Source: Bacillota bacterium (GTDB taxonomy: Bacteria > Bacillota > TC1 > UBA5767). Taken from it: a stretch of 51,394 bases of DNA. Shown here one piece after another: positions 10,145 to 17,457 of this stretch. The stretch is from NCBI GenBank assembly GCA_007121025.1, contig SKMO01000131.1, forward strand, positions 1 to 51,394. Reading direction: 5' to 3'. Both the position numbers and the translations under genes were made by a program. Each line of letters starts with the position of its first letter. Position 1 is the stretch's first letter. The notes beneath the pieces were generated by a model. That model was given only the letters and a program-made list of their open reading frames with translations. It did no database searches and had not been told where the DNA came from.

Positions 10145-10654
10145 TCAGCCAATCACCCGGTCTTCCTGCTCTGCCTTGAGATCCTTCGGTTTCCCGGCCA
10201 TTCGGGCCAACACCAGGCCAAAAGCATAACCGCCGACAAGACCCAGGAGAATACCAATGCCTATGCCCAGTGTCTGGGGCCCCGCGAAGATTCCGATCAT
10301 CAGCCCGGCCACCACCCCGATCCCCTGGTAGCGTGTATGGTGATGCCTGCGGGGAACAATTCCGTGTTCCTGTTCCAGATGCTTCAGGTTCCCATTCAAC
10401 CGGTTCTGCAGATGCTTCATTTCCTTCTGGCCACCGACGAACCCCCCTTCGTCCACCAGGGCCCCCAACATCTCCTCCAGTTCCTGAAACAGTTCCAGAC
10501 AAACGTCACACCGGTCACCCAATGTCTGCAGCCGTCTGATCACATCCGGCAGCAGATGCAGCCGGTACCTTCGGGCATCCCGGCTGTCCATGCCATCGAG
10601 AAACCAGGTCGCTTTTTGCAACAGGGCATCGGTTCGTTCCTGTGAAATATTCAT
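10145..10654 (-). CDS. Uncharacterised protein with CxxC motif and two membrane segments
   Basis: I do not recognise this 169 aa protein. The ATG at 10654 has GGAGGGAACT upstream, so the longer in-frame start is rejected. Residues 1-100 are charged and helical with one CDVC pair (C49, C52) and a Glu-rich stretch; a short basic stretch follows (PRRHHHTRYQ). Two glycine-rich hydrophobic segments (about 111-127 and 129-150) form a likely membrane hairpin, and the tail is charged. The layout suggests a cytoplasmic domain anchored by a C-terminal hairpin. It lies 103 nt upstream of yyaL on the same strand. The glycine-rich hairpin recalls small membrane-anchoring modules, but no function can be assigned. 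Confidence 0.7.
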   Translation of the reverse strand: MNISQERTDALLQKATWFLDGMDSRDARRYRLHLLPDVIRRLQTLGDRCDVCLELFQELEEMLGALVDEGGFVGGQKEMKHLQNRLNGNLKHLEQEHGIVPRRHHHTRYQGIGVVAGLMIGIFAGPQTLGIGIGILLGLVGGYAFGLVLARMAGKPKDLKAEQEDRVIG

Positions 10655-11166
10655 CAGTTCAGTTCCCTCCTCTGCCCGACGACACCCGCAAAGGACTGCG
10701 GGATCAGGCGTTTCTATCACAGCCATCCGTTCAAAAAACTGACTTCAGCGTCAACATGGCGCTTTTTCAGCACATGCCACCACTGGCTCATGACGAAAGC
10801 CACGAGAATGCATGGTGTCATTGTTCAAAAAACCTGCAGATTCACTTCCGGCATGTTTTCATGCTGCCCCGGAAACAGTCCCCTGCTCGCTCTCCAGTTG
10901 AACGTGAACCCGGGCCCCCAGCCAGGATTCAGTGCACGACGCTTCAACCTGACGTTCCTGGCATCCTTCCCGGACCCACAGAACACGCCTGACGCTGTTC
11001 TATTTTCCCGGAACAGCCTCAGGCAGTCATATCACACAATGACCACCCCAAGGAGCCAGAACATCTTCTTCATCAGGGCATCGGTCCGCTTGAGGAAAAC
11101 CTCATGGACATGGGGCTCCTTTTGCCGTATAACACCCTGTTGAACGAGAGATTAGACAGTCCAAGC
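10655..11166. other. Gene-poor, probably decayed stretch
   Basis: About 510 bases without a convincing intact gene. The forward open frames here lack ribosome sites and protein-like composition. The minus strand carries one short protein-like fragment (11032-11111, listed separately). Nothing else was recognised. Confidence 0.5.
11032..11111 (-). pseudogene. Possible frameshifted remnant of a small membrane protein gene
   Basis: On the minus strand an AGGAG lies 5 nt before an ATG at 11109-11111, but that frame stops after 12 codons. One frame over, the sequence reads protein-like (VHEVFLKRTDALMKKMFWLLGVVIV, then TGA at 11032-11034): a charged helix running into a hydrophobic segment. A one-base slip just after the ATG would join the start to this frame. 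It may be a decayed gene or a sequencing slip. No family identified. Confidence 0.3.
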
Positions 11167-11397
11167 TTAAGTCAATGCCGTTGGATCATATTGAAACACA
11201 ACGATCCCACAATCTGCACAGCGAAGGCCCGGCAATTTTTTGTGGAAAAACGTATAGTTTCTGACCAGGGTTTCGTCCCCCAGCAGGGTCAGTTTTGGCT
11301 CATCTGTTTCCGCCCACTTGATGGTCCTTTCAGTATACATGTAACCCCGTTCAAGTGGATTGTTACACTGGGGACAATAGATAAATTCTGTATGCAT
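11167..11397 (-). CDS. Small zinc-ribbon-like protein (PF20097/DUF6487-like)
   Basis: A 76 aa protein with two CxxC pairs: CPQC near residue 9 and CADC near residue 60, a likely zinc site. Between them is LERGYMYTERTIKWAETDEPK, the layout of small DUF6487-type proteins (a CPxCG start, a GYI or GYM segment, a W, then a C-terminal CxxC). GGAGGAAT lies upstream of the ATG. It is the last gene of the minus-strand methyltransferase cluster, after an 81 nt gap. Role unknown. Confidence 0.75.
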   Translation of the reverse strand: MHTEFIYCPQCNNPLERGYMYTERTIKWAETDEPKLTLLGDETLVRNYTFFHKKLPGLRCADCGIVVFQYDPTALT

Positions 11398-11478
11398 GAC
11401 GGGATTCCTCCTTTTCCGGCCTTGCTGCCGCTTCTTTGCAGTCAGGTGATGAATCAGCCCACACCCTGACCGTCACGT

Positions 11479-11790
11479 TTACGAATGTTTTTTGTACCGG
11501 TTTCCAGTGTTTGCATAGACCAGAAAGACCAGGATCGCCAGAACAAATCCGCCCCACCCGACTCGTGTCAGAAAGGGAACGCGCAGCCACTGACCCAGGG
11601 CGGAAACAACCATCAGTGCGGCCAGAACAAACATGGTATTGCCCACACCGCGGGTCAGCGCCTCCCGGTCGTATTGATCACGGGATTCTCTGGAAGACGT
11701 GTTGTATCCGGAAATCAGCCAGGCCCATTGTCTGAACCGGACCAGATAACCCAGCAGTACAAAAAGCAGTGCCATCACTCCGTGCACCAT
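11479..11790 (-). CDS. DUF3784-family small membrane protein
   Basis: About 103 aa with three hydrophobic segments (roughly residues 2-18, 51-67 and 75-92). The motif GYNTSSRESRDQYDREALTRGVGN after the first segment matches the DUF3784 pattern (AGYNT, then K/RxxYD). The ATG at 11790 is 8 nt from AGGAG; a GTG one codon earlier is also possible. Function unknown. It follows the 74 aa gene by 11 nt. Confidence 0.75.
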   Translation of the reverse strand: MVHGVMALLFVLLGYLVRFRQWAWLISGYNTSSRESRDQYDREALTRGVGNTMFVLAALMVVSALGQWLRVPFLTRVGWGGFVLAILVFLVYANTGNRYKKHS

Positions 11791-11801
11791 CACCCTATCT
11801 C

Positions 11802-12026
11802 CTATTCTCTTTCAATTTCGGCCATCAAAAGATAGCCGATACCCACCAGAAGCGCCACCACACTGAGCACTGTCAGCCGGTTGCCGACATAATACATCAT
11901 GGATGCAAACAGACTGTCACTCCAGGATTGCAAACCGGAGCCAAAGATTGCTGCCGCGATGTAGCGGGATGCAAACAGAAACGCAGCAATTGCACAAAAC
12001 CCCAATCCCGTTCCACGCTTATTCAT
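11802..12026 (-). CDS. Small two-helix membrane protein
   Basis: 74 aa, with two hydrophobic segments (about residues 7-26 and 47-66) and a short charged tail. The ATG at 12026 has AAGGAGGTGA upstream and overlaps the stop of the preceding gene by 8 nt (ATGAATAA), which indicates coupled translation. Family not recognised. Confidence 0.65.
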   Translation of the reverse strand: MNKRGTGLGFCAIAAFLFASRYIAAAIFGSGLQSWSDSLFASMMYYVGNRLTVLSVVALLVGIGYLLMAEIERE

Positions 12027-12618
12027 ACAAGTCACCTCCTTCAAATTCAACCTCAGTCCGGCCACCGTCCAGCTCACGCCCACTGCGGATCATGGTCCGC
12101 AAAATCAGGACCGTCAACACCACAGATCCAAACAACACACCAAGCAGATACACCACACCCAGGACCGGGATGAACACCACACCGAAAGCCGCCAGCGTGG
12201 CGATTTGCAATCCCACATACTGCAGGCCCCGGGTTCGGATTTCCTCTTCCAGATCCCTGTTTCCCTGCGCTTCGGCCATGCCCATGATGCCCTGGAACAA
12301 CTGATAGACCGTCCAGAGTGTCAGAACCAGATAGACGATTCCCAGCAGAATGCTCCACACTCCCAGCGGACCGGCAGGCCAGACTGTTCCCGGTTCTGCA
12401 GGCGGATTGTAGAGGGTCACCAGGGACAGCAGTGCCATGGGAATTGCCATGCGGCCGGCTTTTTGAAATGCATCCTTTTCCTCCCGCACCAGGGAAAGCC
12501 CGGAATACAACAGCAGCCAGCCAATCACATCGGGCAGCAGATCAAATCCGCCCAGCCGGAAATCCAACAGAATCAGCAACAGTCCCCAGGTAAACCTGCG
12601 GCAGGCCTCCCGGATCAT
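12019..12618 (-). CDS. Uncharacterised multi-pass membrane protein
   Basis: About 199 aa with four or five hydrophobic segments, including FTWGLLLILLDFRLGG near the start and VFIPVLGVVYLLGVLF near the end. The early phrase GGFDLLPDVIGWLLLYSGLSLV resembles small integral membrane proteins with an FDLLPDxIGY motif that are common in Bacilli and Clostridia; their function is unknown. The start at 12618 overlaps the methyltransferase stop by 4 nt (ATGA), with GGAGGTGATC as ribosome site. Confidence 0.7.
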   Translation of the reverse strand: MIREACRRFTWGLLLILLDFRLGGFDLLPDVIGWLLLYSGLSLVREEKDAFQKAGRMAIPMALLSLVTLYNPPAEPGTVWPAGPLGVWSILLGIVYLVLTLWTVYQLFQGIMGMAEAQGNRDLEEEIRTRGLQYVGLQIATLAAFGVVFIPVLGVVYLLGVLFGSVVLTVLILRTMIRSGRELDGGRTEVEFEGGDLYE

Positions 12619-13379
12619 CGGATCACCTCCGGCCCACTTGTGTTCCGGCAAAGAAACACCGTCAGAGGATAGGTTCCATCATTGAGCACAAAGCGATCGT
12701 AAGCCCTGTCGTGCCGTTTTTCGGTGGGGGTGGACAGGCCGGTCTCAGCAAACAGATCCAGCCACTGCTGGTGGGCAAAAAGTCCGCAGATGTGCACATC
12801 GGTCTCCACGGTCAGCTGCCCGTTTCTGCGGATCAGGTACACCAGAACCGCCTCATAGGTCTCTTCGGAAACCCGGTAATTGTTTTCCAGCAGTGTGATG
12901 TGCACATCCGGACCCTCTCCGGTGTAGGCAAAATTGTTTTCCCTGAATTCCTCCCGGGTGTGGGTCACAATAAGCAGCACCCCGCCTGGGTTCAGATGAG
13001 ACGCAGCCTGGCGGATCACCCGGCGGACATCATCGATGGTCGTCATATACATGACCGACTCGGGGATGACCACCACATCAAAGCGCCTGTTCAGATCCAG
13101 AACGCGCATATCTGCCAGCAGATACTCCACGTCCGGGTTCAGAGCCCGGGCCTGCTGCAGCATTCCCCCGCTGATGTCCACGCCGGTCACCTGGAAGTGT
13201 TCTTTGAAGTGCAGATCATGGTTTCCTGCACCGCTCCCCAGATGCAGAAGTGTCCGCGGATCACCCCGGTGTGCCTGCCTGATCGCCTCCACGAAGCCAT
13301 GAGCTTCCTCACGGTATTCTTCCGGACCAGCCAGATATTGGTCGGTCCAGGCCAGTTCTTCATAAGATTTCCAAGCCAT
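12615..13379 (-). CDS. Class I SAM-dependent methyltransferase
   Basis: 254 aa. Motif I is LLHLGSGAGNHDLHF (about residues 44-58), then VTGVDISGGMLQQAR (acidic residue for the SAM ribose), YLLADMRVLDL, and the DVVVIPESVMYMTTIDDV and LNPGGVLLIVTHT motifs of the Rossmann fold. The substrate cannot be told from sequence. It is the first gene of a minus-strand cluster of small membrane and zinc-ribbon proteins, with overlapping start and stop to the next gene, so the cluster is probably co-transcribed. GGAG precedes the ATG. Confidence 0.85.
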   Translation of the reverse strand: MAWKSYEELAWTDQYLAGPEEYREEAHGFVEAIRQAHRGDPRTLLHLGSGAGNHDLHFKEHFQVTGVDISGGMLQQARALNPDVEYLLADMRVLDLNRRFDVVVIPESVMYMTTIDDVRRVIRQAASHLNPGGVLLIVTHTREEFRENNFAYTGEGPDVHITLLENNYRVSEETYEAVLVYLIRRNGQLTVETDVHICGLFAHQQWLDLFAETGLSTPTEKRHDRAYDRFVLNDGTYPLTVFLCRNTSGPEVIR

Positions 13380-13683
13380 TGTTGTCTCCTTTCAACCAAA
13401 TTGCAATTTTTAAATGTCCCTTGCGGGCCGTTCTGATTTTCAGTCGCATTTTCTGCGCCAAATGTTCCTTGCGCAGCGGCGGTTTTCCTGAGCCAGACAA
13501 AAGTCCTGATCACTTCTTACAGAGCGCACGGACGATCGTCCCGGAATCTGTAGGCCATGCTCAAGGGCGCCTTCATTTTGATGCCCCTTGTGACGCCCCC
13601 TCCATTTCATTGCACCATAACACGTTTCTTCCCGTTTTTCTCATTATCCACAAACTACCGTTATCCGGAAAGTTTTTTTATGC
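13380..13683. other. Divergent intergenic region
   Basis: Lies between the methyltransferase (minus) and the carboxypeptidase (plus). The right end becomes AT-rich and holds the dacF promoter. I saw no convincing promoter for the minus-strand gene and no RNA gene. Confidence 0.4.
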
Positions 13684-13689
13684 TAAAAT
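13681..13689 (+). promoter_or_regulatory. Extended -10 promoter for the D-Ala-D-Ala carboxypeptidase
   Basis: TGCTAAAAT (TGn plus TAAAAT) lies 55 nt before the chosen start. A T-rich spacer precedes it; the -35 is weak. Confidence 0.5.
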
Positions 13690-13744
13690 CAATTTGTGAA
13701 CCGGCAACACACCGGACAATGATGCCATGACAGAGGAGACATCC

Positions 13745-15094
13745 ATGAAACCGATAAGCCCCATTCGCCGCCTGGCCACAGTCGTCACGACACTGACGGT
13801 TTCCGTTGGTATTCTTATGGTGGCCGCACCGGCCGCACTGGCCACCCCCCCGGACATTACGGCTCCCGGTGCTGTCCTGATTGAAATGGACACTGGCCGG
13901 GTTCTGTTCGATCAAAATGCCCATCAGCCGGCTTATCCGGCATCCACCACCAAAATCATGACGGCCCTGCTGGCCATTGAACACCTGGACATGGACCAGG
14001 TTATTCCTGTCCCTGAGGACATGGGTCCTGCAAACGGCGCAGCCATGTATCTGCTTCCCGGGGAATCGTTTACCGTCCGGGAACTGGTGGACTCCCTGAT
14101 GGTCAAATCGGCCAATGACGCGGCCGTTCTTCTGGCCAGAACCATTTCAGGAAGCGTGGAGTCGTTTGCGGAATTGATGAATCAACGGGCTGCAGAACTG
14201 GGTGCACGAAACACACACTTCACCAACCCCAACGGCCTTCCAGAGGACTCTCACATGACCACGCCATACGATCTGGCGGTGATTTCCCGGCATGCAATGC
14301 AGGATCCCCTCTTCCGGGAAATCGCAGCCCAGGTCCGGGTGACTCTGGATGAAACCGAGCAAACCCCCGAAAAACGGTACTTTCGCACCTCGAACCGGTT
14401 CATGTGGTCTCAGGCCCTGATTTCCTACCGGGATGAACTGATTCCCATCAAGTACGATGTGGTCGATGGAATCAAGACCGGATGGACCAGGCAGGCCAAC
14501 CAGTGCCTGGTGTCCAGTGGAGAAGTCGGCGGCATCCGGGTAATTGCCGTTGTTCTGGGTGCAGAGGGCTACAACATCTATGCGGACTCGAGAGCCCTTC
14601 TTGATTACGGTTTTGAACATTTTGAGCCGTACACACTTCTCGCCCCGGGAACCGTTTTGGGGGAGATGGAAATCCCCGGTTCCATTGAAGGAAGCATCCC
14701 TTATGGAGTCCGTGAAGAGTTTACGGCGCTTCGCCATCGCAGCGATCCGGACTTTTTCCAATACGAAACCCTTCTGAATCCGGATCCGCCCGAACCGCCC
14801 ATCCGGCTGGGGCAGGTCATTGGCACCCTGGAGGTCACGGACGGAGACTACAGGCACATCATGAATGTTCACGCGCTGGGAGAAGCAGAGTCAGTCTACG
14901 CGATGGTCTCGGCCAGCAGCAACGTGGGCAACCTCGGCTGGCAGGTGCTGCGCGCCACACTCTATGGCGGAGGACTGCTGCTTTTGCTGTTCGCCGCCTG
15001 GTTCGCCTGGAATGTGAAAAAGTCCGGGAAACGTTACCGCTTCAGGAGACGAACGAAGCGAACGTTCATCAGGCCAGCCAAAAAACACCGATGA
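13745..15094 (+). CDS. dacF: D-alanyl-D-alanine carboxypeptidase (DacF/PBP5 type)
   Basis: Secreted, membrane-anchored penicillin-binding protein that trims the terminal D-Ala from peptidoglycan stem peptides. The ATG at 13745 has GAGGAG 6 nt upstream; an earlier ATG at 13727 lacks a ribosome site. A signal peptide spans about residues 1-33. All three active-site motifs are present: STTK (S67-K70), SAN (122-124) and KTG (244-246). A beta-rich stalk follows. The C-terminus has a hydrophobic segment (about 410-427) and a very basic tail, so the protein is held by a transmembrane helix rather than the amphipathic helix of many PBP5 proteins. 449 aa. Confidence 0.92.
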   Translation: MKPISPIRRLATVVTTLTVSVGILMVAAPAALATPPDITAPGAVLIEMDTGRVLFDQNAHQPAYPASTTKIMTALLAIEHLDMDQVIPVPEDMGPANGAAMYLLPGESFTVRELVDSLMVKSANDAAVLLARTISGSVESFAELMNQRAAELGARNTHFTNPNGLPEDSHMTTPYDLAVISRHAMQDPLFREIAAQVRVTLDETEQTPEKRYFRTSNRFMWSQALISYRDELIPIKYDVVDGIKTGWTRQANQCLVSSGEVGGIRVIAVVLGAEGYNIYADSRALLDYGFEHFEPYTLLAPGTVLGEMEIPGSIEGSIPYGVREEFTALRHRSDPDFFQYETLLNPDPPEPPIRLGQVIGTLEVTDGDYRHIMNVHALGEAESVYAMVSASSNVGNLGWQVLRATLYGGGLLLLLFAAWFAWNVKKSGKRYRFRRRTKRTFIRPAKKHR

Positions 15095-15102
15095 TTTTCC
15101 TG

Positions 15103-15128
15103 AAAAAACCTGCTGCGGCAGGTTTTTT
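15103..15128 (+). terminator. Intrinsic terminator after dacF
   Basis: A 7 bp stem AACCTGC/GCAGGTT with a TGCG loop, followed by a T run, 9 nt after the dacF stop. The flanking A and T runs make it potentially bidirectional. Confidence 0.85.
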
Positions 15129-15204
15129 CTATGCAGAAAACACTCTCCCTAAGGTTCAGCCGCCCTTCACCGTCCCCGCGACATGTCCTGAAAAACACGG
15201 GCAC

Positions 15205-15241
15205 AAAAAAACCTCTGGAAGAATCACGACTCTTCCAGAGG
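15205..15241 (-). terminator. Intrinsic terminator overlapping the end of the CDF gene
   Basis: On the minus strand, CCTCTGGAAGA pairs with TCTTCCAGAGG and is followed by TTTTTTT. The first arm is inside the last codons of the transporter gene and the stop codon is in the loop, so the terminator is embedded in the coding end. Confidence 0.88.
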
Positions 15242-16126
15242 CTCCACATGAATGGTCACAATACTGTTCTTCCCAAAAATTTCCCGGATCCTGAGCTCGA
15301 TATCCGTGGCAATCCGGTGTGCACTGCGGATTCCCAGTCGGGGATCCACCAGTATATGAAACTCAATGGCCGCCCTGCGCCCAATCCGGCGGGTCCTCAG
15401 TTTGTGATAGGACTGAACGTCCGGATAGTCGACGAGAATCTGCTGGATCTGTTGAAGCTCACTGTCCTCCAGAGAGGATTCCAGCAATTCGTCAAGACTG
15501 GGTTTCAGGATGCCCGCAGCCACTTTGAAAATGAACAGGCTGACGACCACAGAGGCCACCGGATCCAGAATCACCCAGCGGGGGCCCAGAAACATGGCAC
15601 CAGCGATTCCGGCGAGCACCCCCAGTGAACTCAGGGCATCCGAACGCTGATGCCAGGCGTTGGCCCTGAGCACCGGGCTCTTGATGTTCCTGCTCACTCG
15701 GATGGTGTACTGGTAAAGAGCCTCCTTGACCGTGATAGACAGGACTGCCGCCCACAGAGCAATCATTCCGGGTCTGTCCAGGGGGGTTCCCCGCAAAACT
15801 GACAAAATGTTGCCAGAACCTGACTTCAGGATTTCAAATCCCACCAGAAACAGGAAAATCCCGATCACAAACGTTCCCAGAGTTTCATATTTGCCATGTC
15901 CGTAATTGTGTCCCTCATCTTCGGGGACTTCGGTCATCCGGATCCCGAACAGAACCACAACGTCCGAAAACAAATCGGAAAGCGAATGGGTTCCATCCGC
16001 GACCATGGCGGCACTCCGGCCCAGGATGCCCGCCGTCAGTTTGACAACCGCCAGCAGCCCGTTGACCGCAAACCCGGTATAAATGGCCCGGCGGGCAGGT
16101 GTGTTTTTCAGTGTTCGCTTGTCCAT
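15224..16126 (-). CDS. Cation diffusion facilitator (CDF) metal transporter
   Basis: CDF proteins are proton-coupled exporters of divalent metals (Zn, Co, Fe, Mn, Cd). The 300 aa protein has about six membrane segments. Metal-site residues are visible in TM2 (DGTHSLSD, about residue 44) and TM5 (HQRSDALSSLG, about 160), giving the HxxxD pattern on TM5. The C-terminal cytoplasmic dimer domain (about 215-300) ends in TIHVEPLE. The ATG at 16126 is 5 nt from AGGAG. The gene starts 50 nt after the mgtE remnant and shares its strand, so it lies downstream of the M-box leader. Metal specificity cannot be read from sequence. Confidence 0.9.
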   Translation of the reverse strand: MDKRTLKNTPARRAIYTGFAVNGLLAVVKLTAGILGRSAAMVADGTHSLSDLFSDVVVLFGIRMTEVPEDEGHNYGHGKYETLGTFVIGIFLFLVGFEILKSGSGNILSVLRGTPLDRPGMIALWAAVLSITVKEALYQYTIRVSRNIKSPVLRANAWHQRSDALSSLGVLAGIAGAMFLGPRWVILDPVASVVVSLFIFKVAAGILKPSLDELLESSLEDSELQQIQQILVDYPDVQSYHKLRTRRIGRRAAIEFHILVDPRLGIRSAHRIATDIELRIREIFGKNSIVTIHVEPLEES

Positions 16127-16138
16127 GTGCACTCCTTT

Positions 16139-16155
16139 GTCCGGACGTTCCGGAC
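16139..16155. promoter_or_regulatory. 17 bp inverted repeat just upstream of the CDF ribosome site
   Basis: GTCCGGA-ACG-TCCGGAC (minus-strand reading), 7 bp arms and a 3 bp spacer, a few bases upstream of the AGGAG. It could be a repressor operator or an mRNA hairpin. Confidence 0.4.
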
Positions 16156-16176
16156 TGCATTATGAGTGAATCCCAC

Positions 16177-16931
16177 TTACAGCATGCCTCCCACAAGGGT
16201 GATGGGCAGAAAAGGCAGCCGGACCTTCCAGGCATGAAACAGGGATCCATTCCACCAACAGCCCGCTGCAGGTGGTCTCTGCACGGGTCAGGTTCACCAG
16301 ACCGGCTTTGTCAAAGATGTCTTCGGTGGTCTCCTCATCCAGGATGTCCATGGCACCACCCACGGTAACGATGCCCACAAGTCGGACTTCCAAATCCACA
16401 ATGGGGACGGCATACCGGTCGGCATCCTGCAGAAGACGGGCCACATCTTTTTGGTCGGCTTTCGTCACCGCCTTGATGACGTCCGTGGACATCAACTGGC
16501 CGGTCTTTCCGTCCCGGTCTGCGATGCTCCGGTCCTTCAGCAAGACGACGCCCAACAGCCGCCTTGTGTCCCATCAGGGTGGTCGTCATCGGGGACAGAG
16601 ACTGTGGCGCCATTATTGGGCCACTTTTCCGGCTCTTCATCCAGCAGTCTGTCCCGGTCGTCCCGGTCCATGACTCGATCAGTTCCAGCGCCTTTTCTTC
16701 GGTAAACGACTGCAACAGATCTTCCTGCACATCGGCATCCGGCTGTTCAAACACCTGAAGAGCCCGCTCTTTGTCCAGCAGACGAAACCGTGCTGCCTGC
16801 TCCTCCTTGTTGTCCATCTGCCGCAGACTGACGATCAGCTGGACAGGGTCAGTGCCCTCAAGCATTGTTTTCAGTTCTTCCATCTGCCAGTTTTCTAAAT
16901 GCAGCATCAACTCTTTGGTCAGTATTGTCAT
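16177..16931 (-). pseudogene. mgtE: Disrupted mgtE magnesium transporter gene
   Basis: Pieces of MgtE in three reading frames. From 16931 the frame reads MTILTKELMLHLENWQ and onward, the MgtE N-terminal helical domain, up to about 16675. The match then shifts frame (MDRDDRDRLLDEEPEKW). From about 16555 a third frame gives the CBS region (GVVLLKDRSIADRD ... YAVPIVDLEVRLVGIVTV ... EEATED-like EETTEDIFDKAG). The spacing between the pieces is about 40 codons too short, so a deletion is also likely. A further shift gives VRLPFLPITLVGGML, the start of the first membrane helix, and then TAA at 16177. The rest of the pore domain is gone, so the gene cannot make a channel. Confidence 0.88.
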
Positions 16932-17045
16932 TGTCGGTCAGCTGCCGCAAAACGGACGCTGTTCCCTCATTCCCGCGATTCATGAGTAAGATAGAGGTTC
17001 AGTGTCCAGGGAAACTCCGAAAGTCGAAGACATACGAAGAAACGA

Positions 17046-17150
17046 TCAGTACAGGACAGGGTGAGACGGACTGTTCCTGATCATTTGTCCATTTGATTGT
17101 CCGTATCGCTTAGTGTTTCCGGTGTGTCTGTGCGGTTGTCCAGGATCCAT
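17046..17150 (-). CDS. 34-codon ORF at the old mgtE start position
   Basis: Directly after the M-box terminator, GGGGGAGGTGAGATC leads into an ATG (17148-17150) opening a 34-codon frame that ends in TGA. The peptide (MDPGQPHRHTGNTKRYGQ...) is polar and unlike MgtE. The ribosome site is the strongest in the region, and its position fits the original mgtE start or an N-terminal extension later cut off by a frameshift. It may also be a translated leader peptide. Low confidence that it makes a functional product. Confidence 0.35.
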   Translation of the reverse strand: MDPGQPHRHTGNTKRYGQSNGQMIRNSPSHPVLY

Positions 17151-17166
17151 GATCTCACCTCCCCCA

Positions 17167-17198
17167 TAATAAAATGCCCTGCCGGCGATGGCAAGGCA
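17167..17198 (-). terminator. M-box-linked intrinsic terminator
   Basis: On the minus strand, TGCCTTGCC pairs with GGCAGGGCA around a 6 nt loop (one G-U pair), followed by TTTTATTAT. It lies about 20 nt past the M-box and just before a strong ribosome site, the expected position for a riboswitch expression platform. Confidence 0.8.
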
Positions 17199-17217
17199 AC
17201 AACTGCTCATTGTCATC

Positions 17218-17359
17218 CCCGTTTGAGTTTTGGCTCTGCCGGGCAATGAAATTGAGTTAAGTGAGGCCTTCATGACCACACCTGCTGACCAGCGCAAAGT
17301 GTCTCCACTTTTTTGCGGCATCAACCCGTATCCCGACAGTAACCTCGCTTACCGAGGGT
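17218..17359 (-). ncRNA. M-box (ykoK) magnesium riboswitch
   Basis: Read on the minus strand, the element matches the M-box from end to end. The 5' part is GGTAAGCGAGGTT (consensus GUUAGGUGAGGCU). The core has TTGATGCC, a short hairpin (AAGTG GAGA CACTT) and GGTCAGCAGG (consensus GCUGCC ... GGUCAACAGG). The 3' part is CAGAGCCAAAACTC (consensus CAGUGCUAAAGCUC). The pairing GAG(G)UU/AACUC replaces GAG(G)CU/AGCUC with compensating changes, which supports the fold. The outer stem CCTCG/CGGGG also forms. M-boxes bind Mg2+ and turn off transport genes when Mg2+ is plentiful. It precedes the mgtE remnant, its usual partner. Recognised by eye; not scored with a covariance model. Confidence 0.8.
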
Positions 17360-17457
17360 CTTTGATTTCCTCTACCACAATAACGCGACTTCACTTTGCT
17401 GTCAAGCCGTCGGGTTCAAAATTGAACCAGTCGTCTGAAGTCGGCAGACAGCAGTGT

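Noticed and set aside
10655-11166. Prophage or insertion-sequence remnant
   Set aside because: No integrase, transposase, terminal repeat or phage gene can be read; only one short hydrophobic fragment.
17281-17360. Plus-strand similarity to the c-di-AMP (ydaO) riboswitch (CCCGACAG then AACCTCG)
   Set aside because: Only one short block matches; no plus-strand gene follows, and the minus strand matches the M-box along its full length with a terminator in place.
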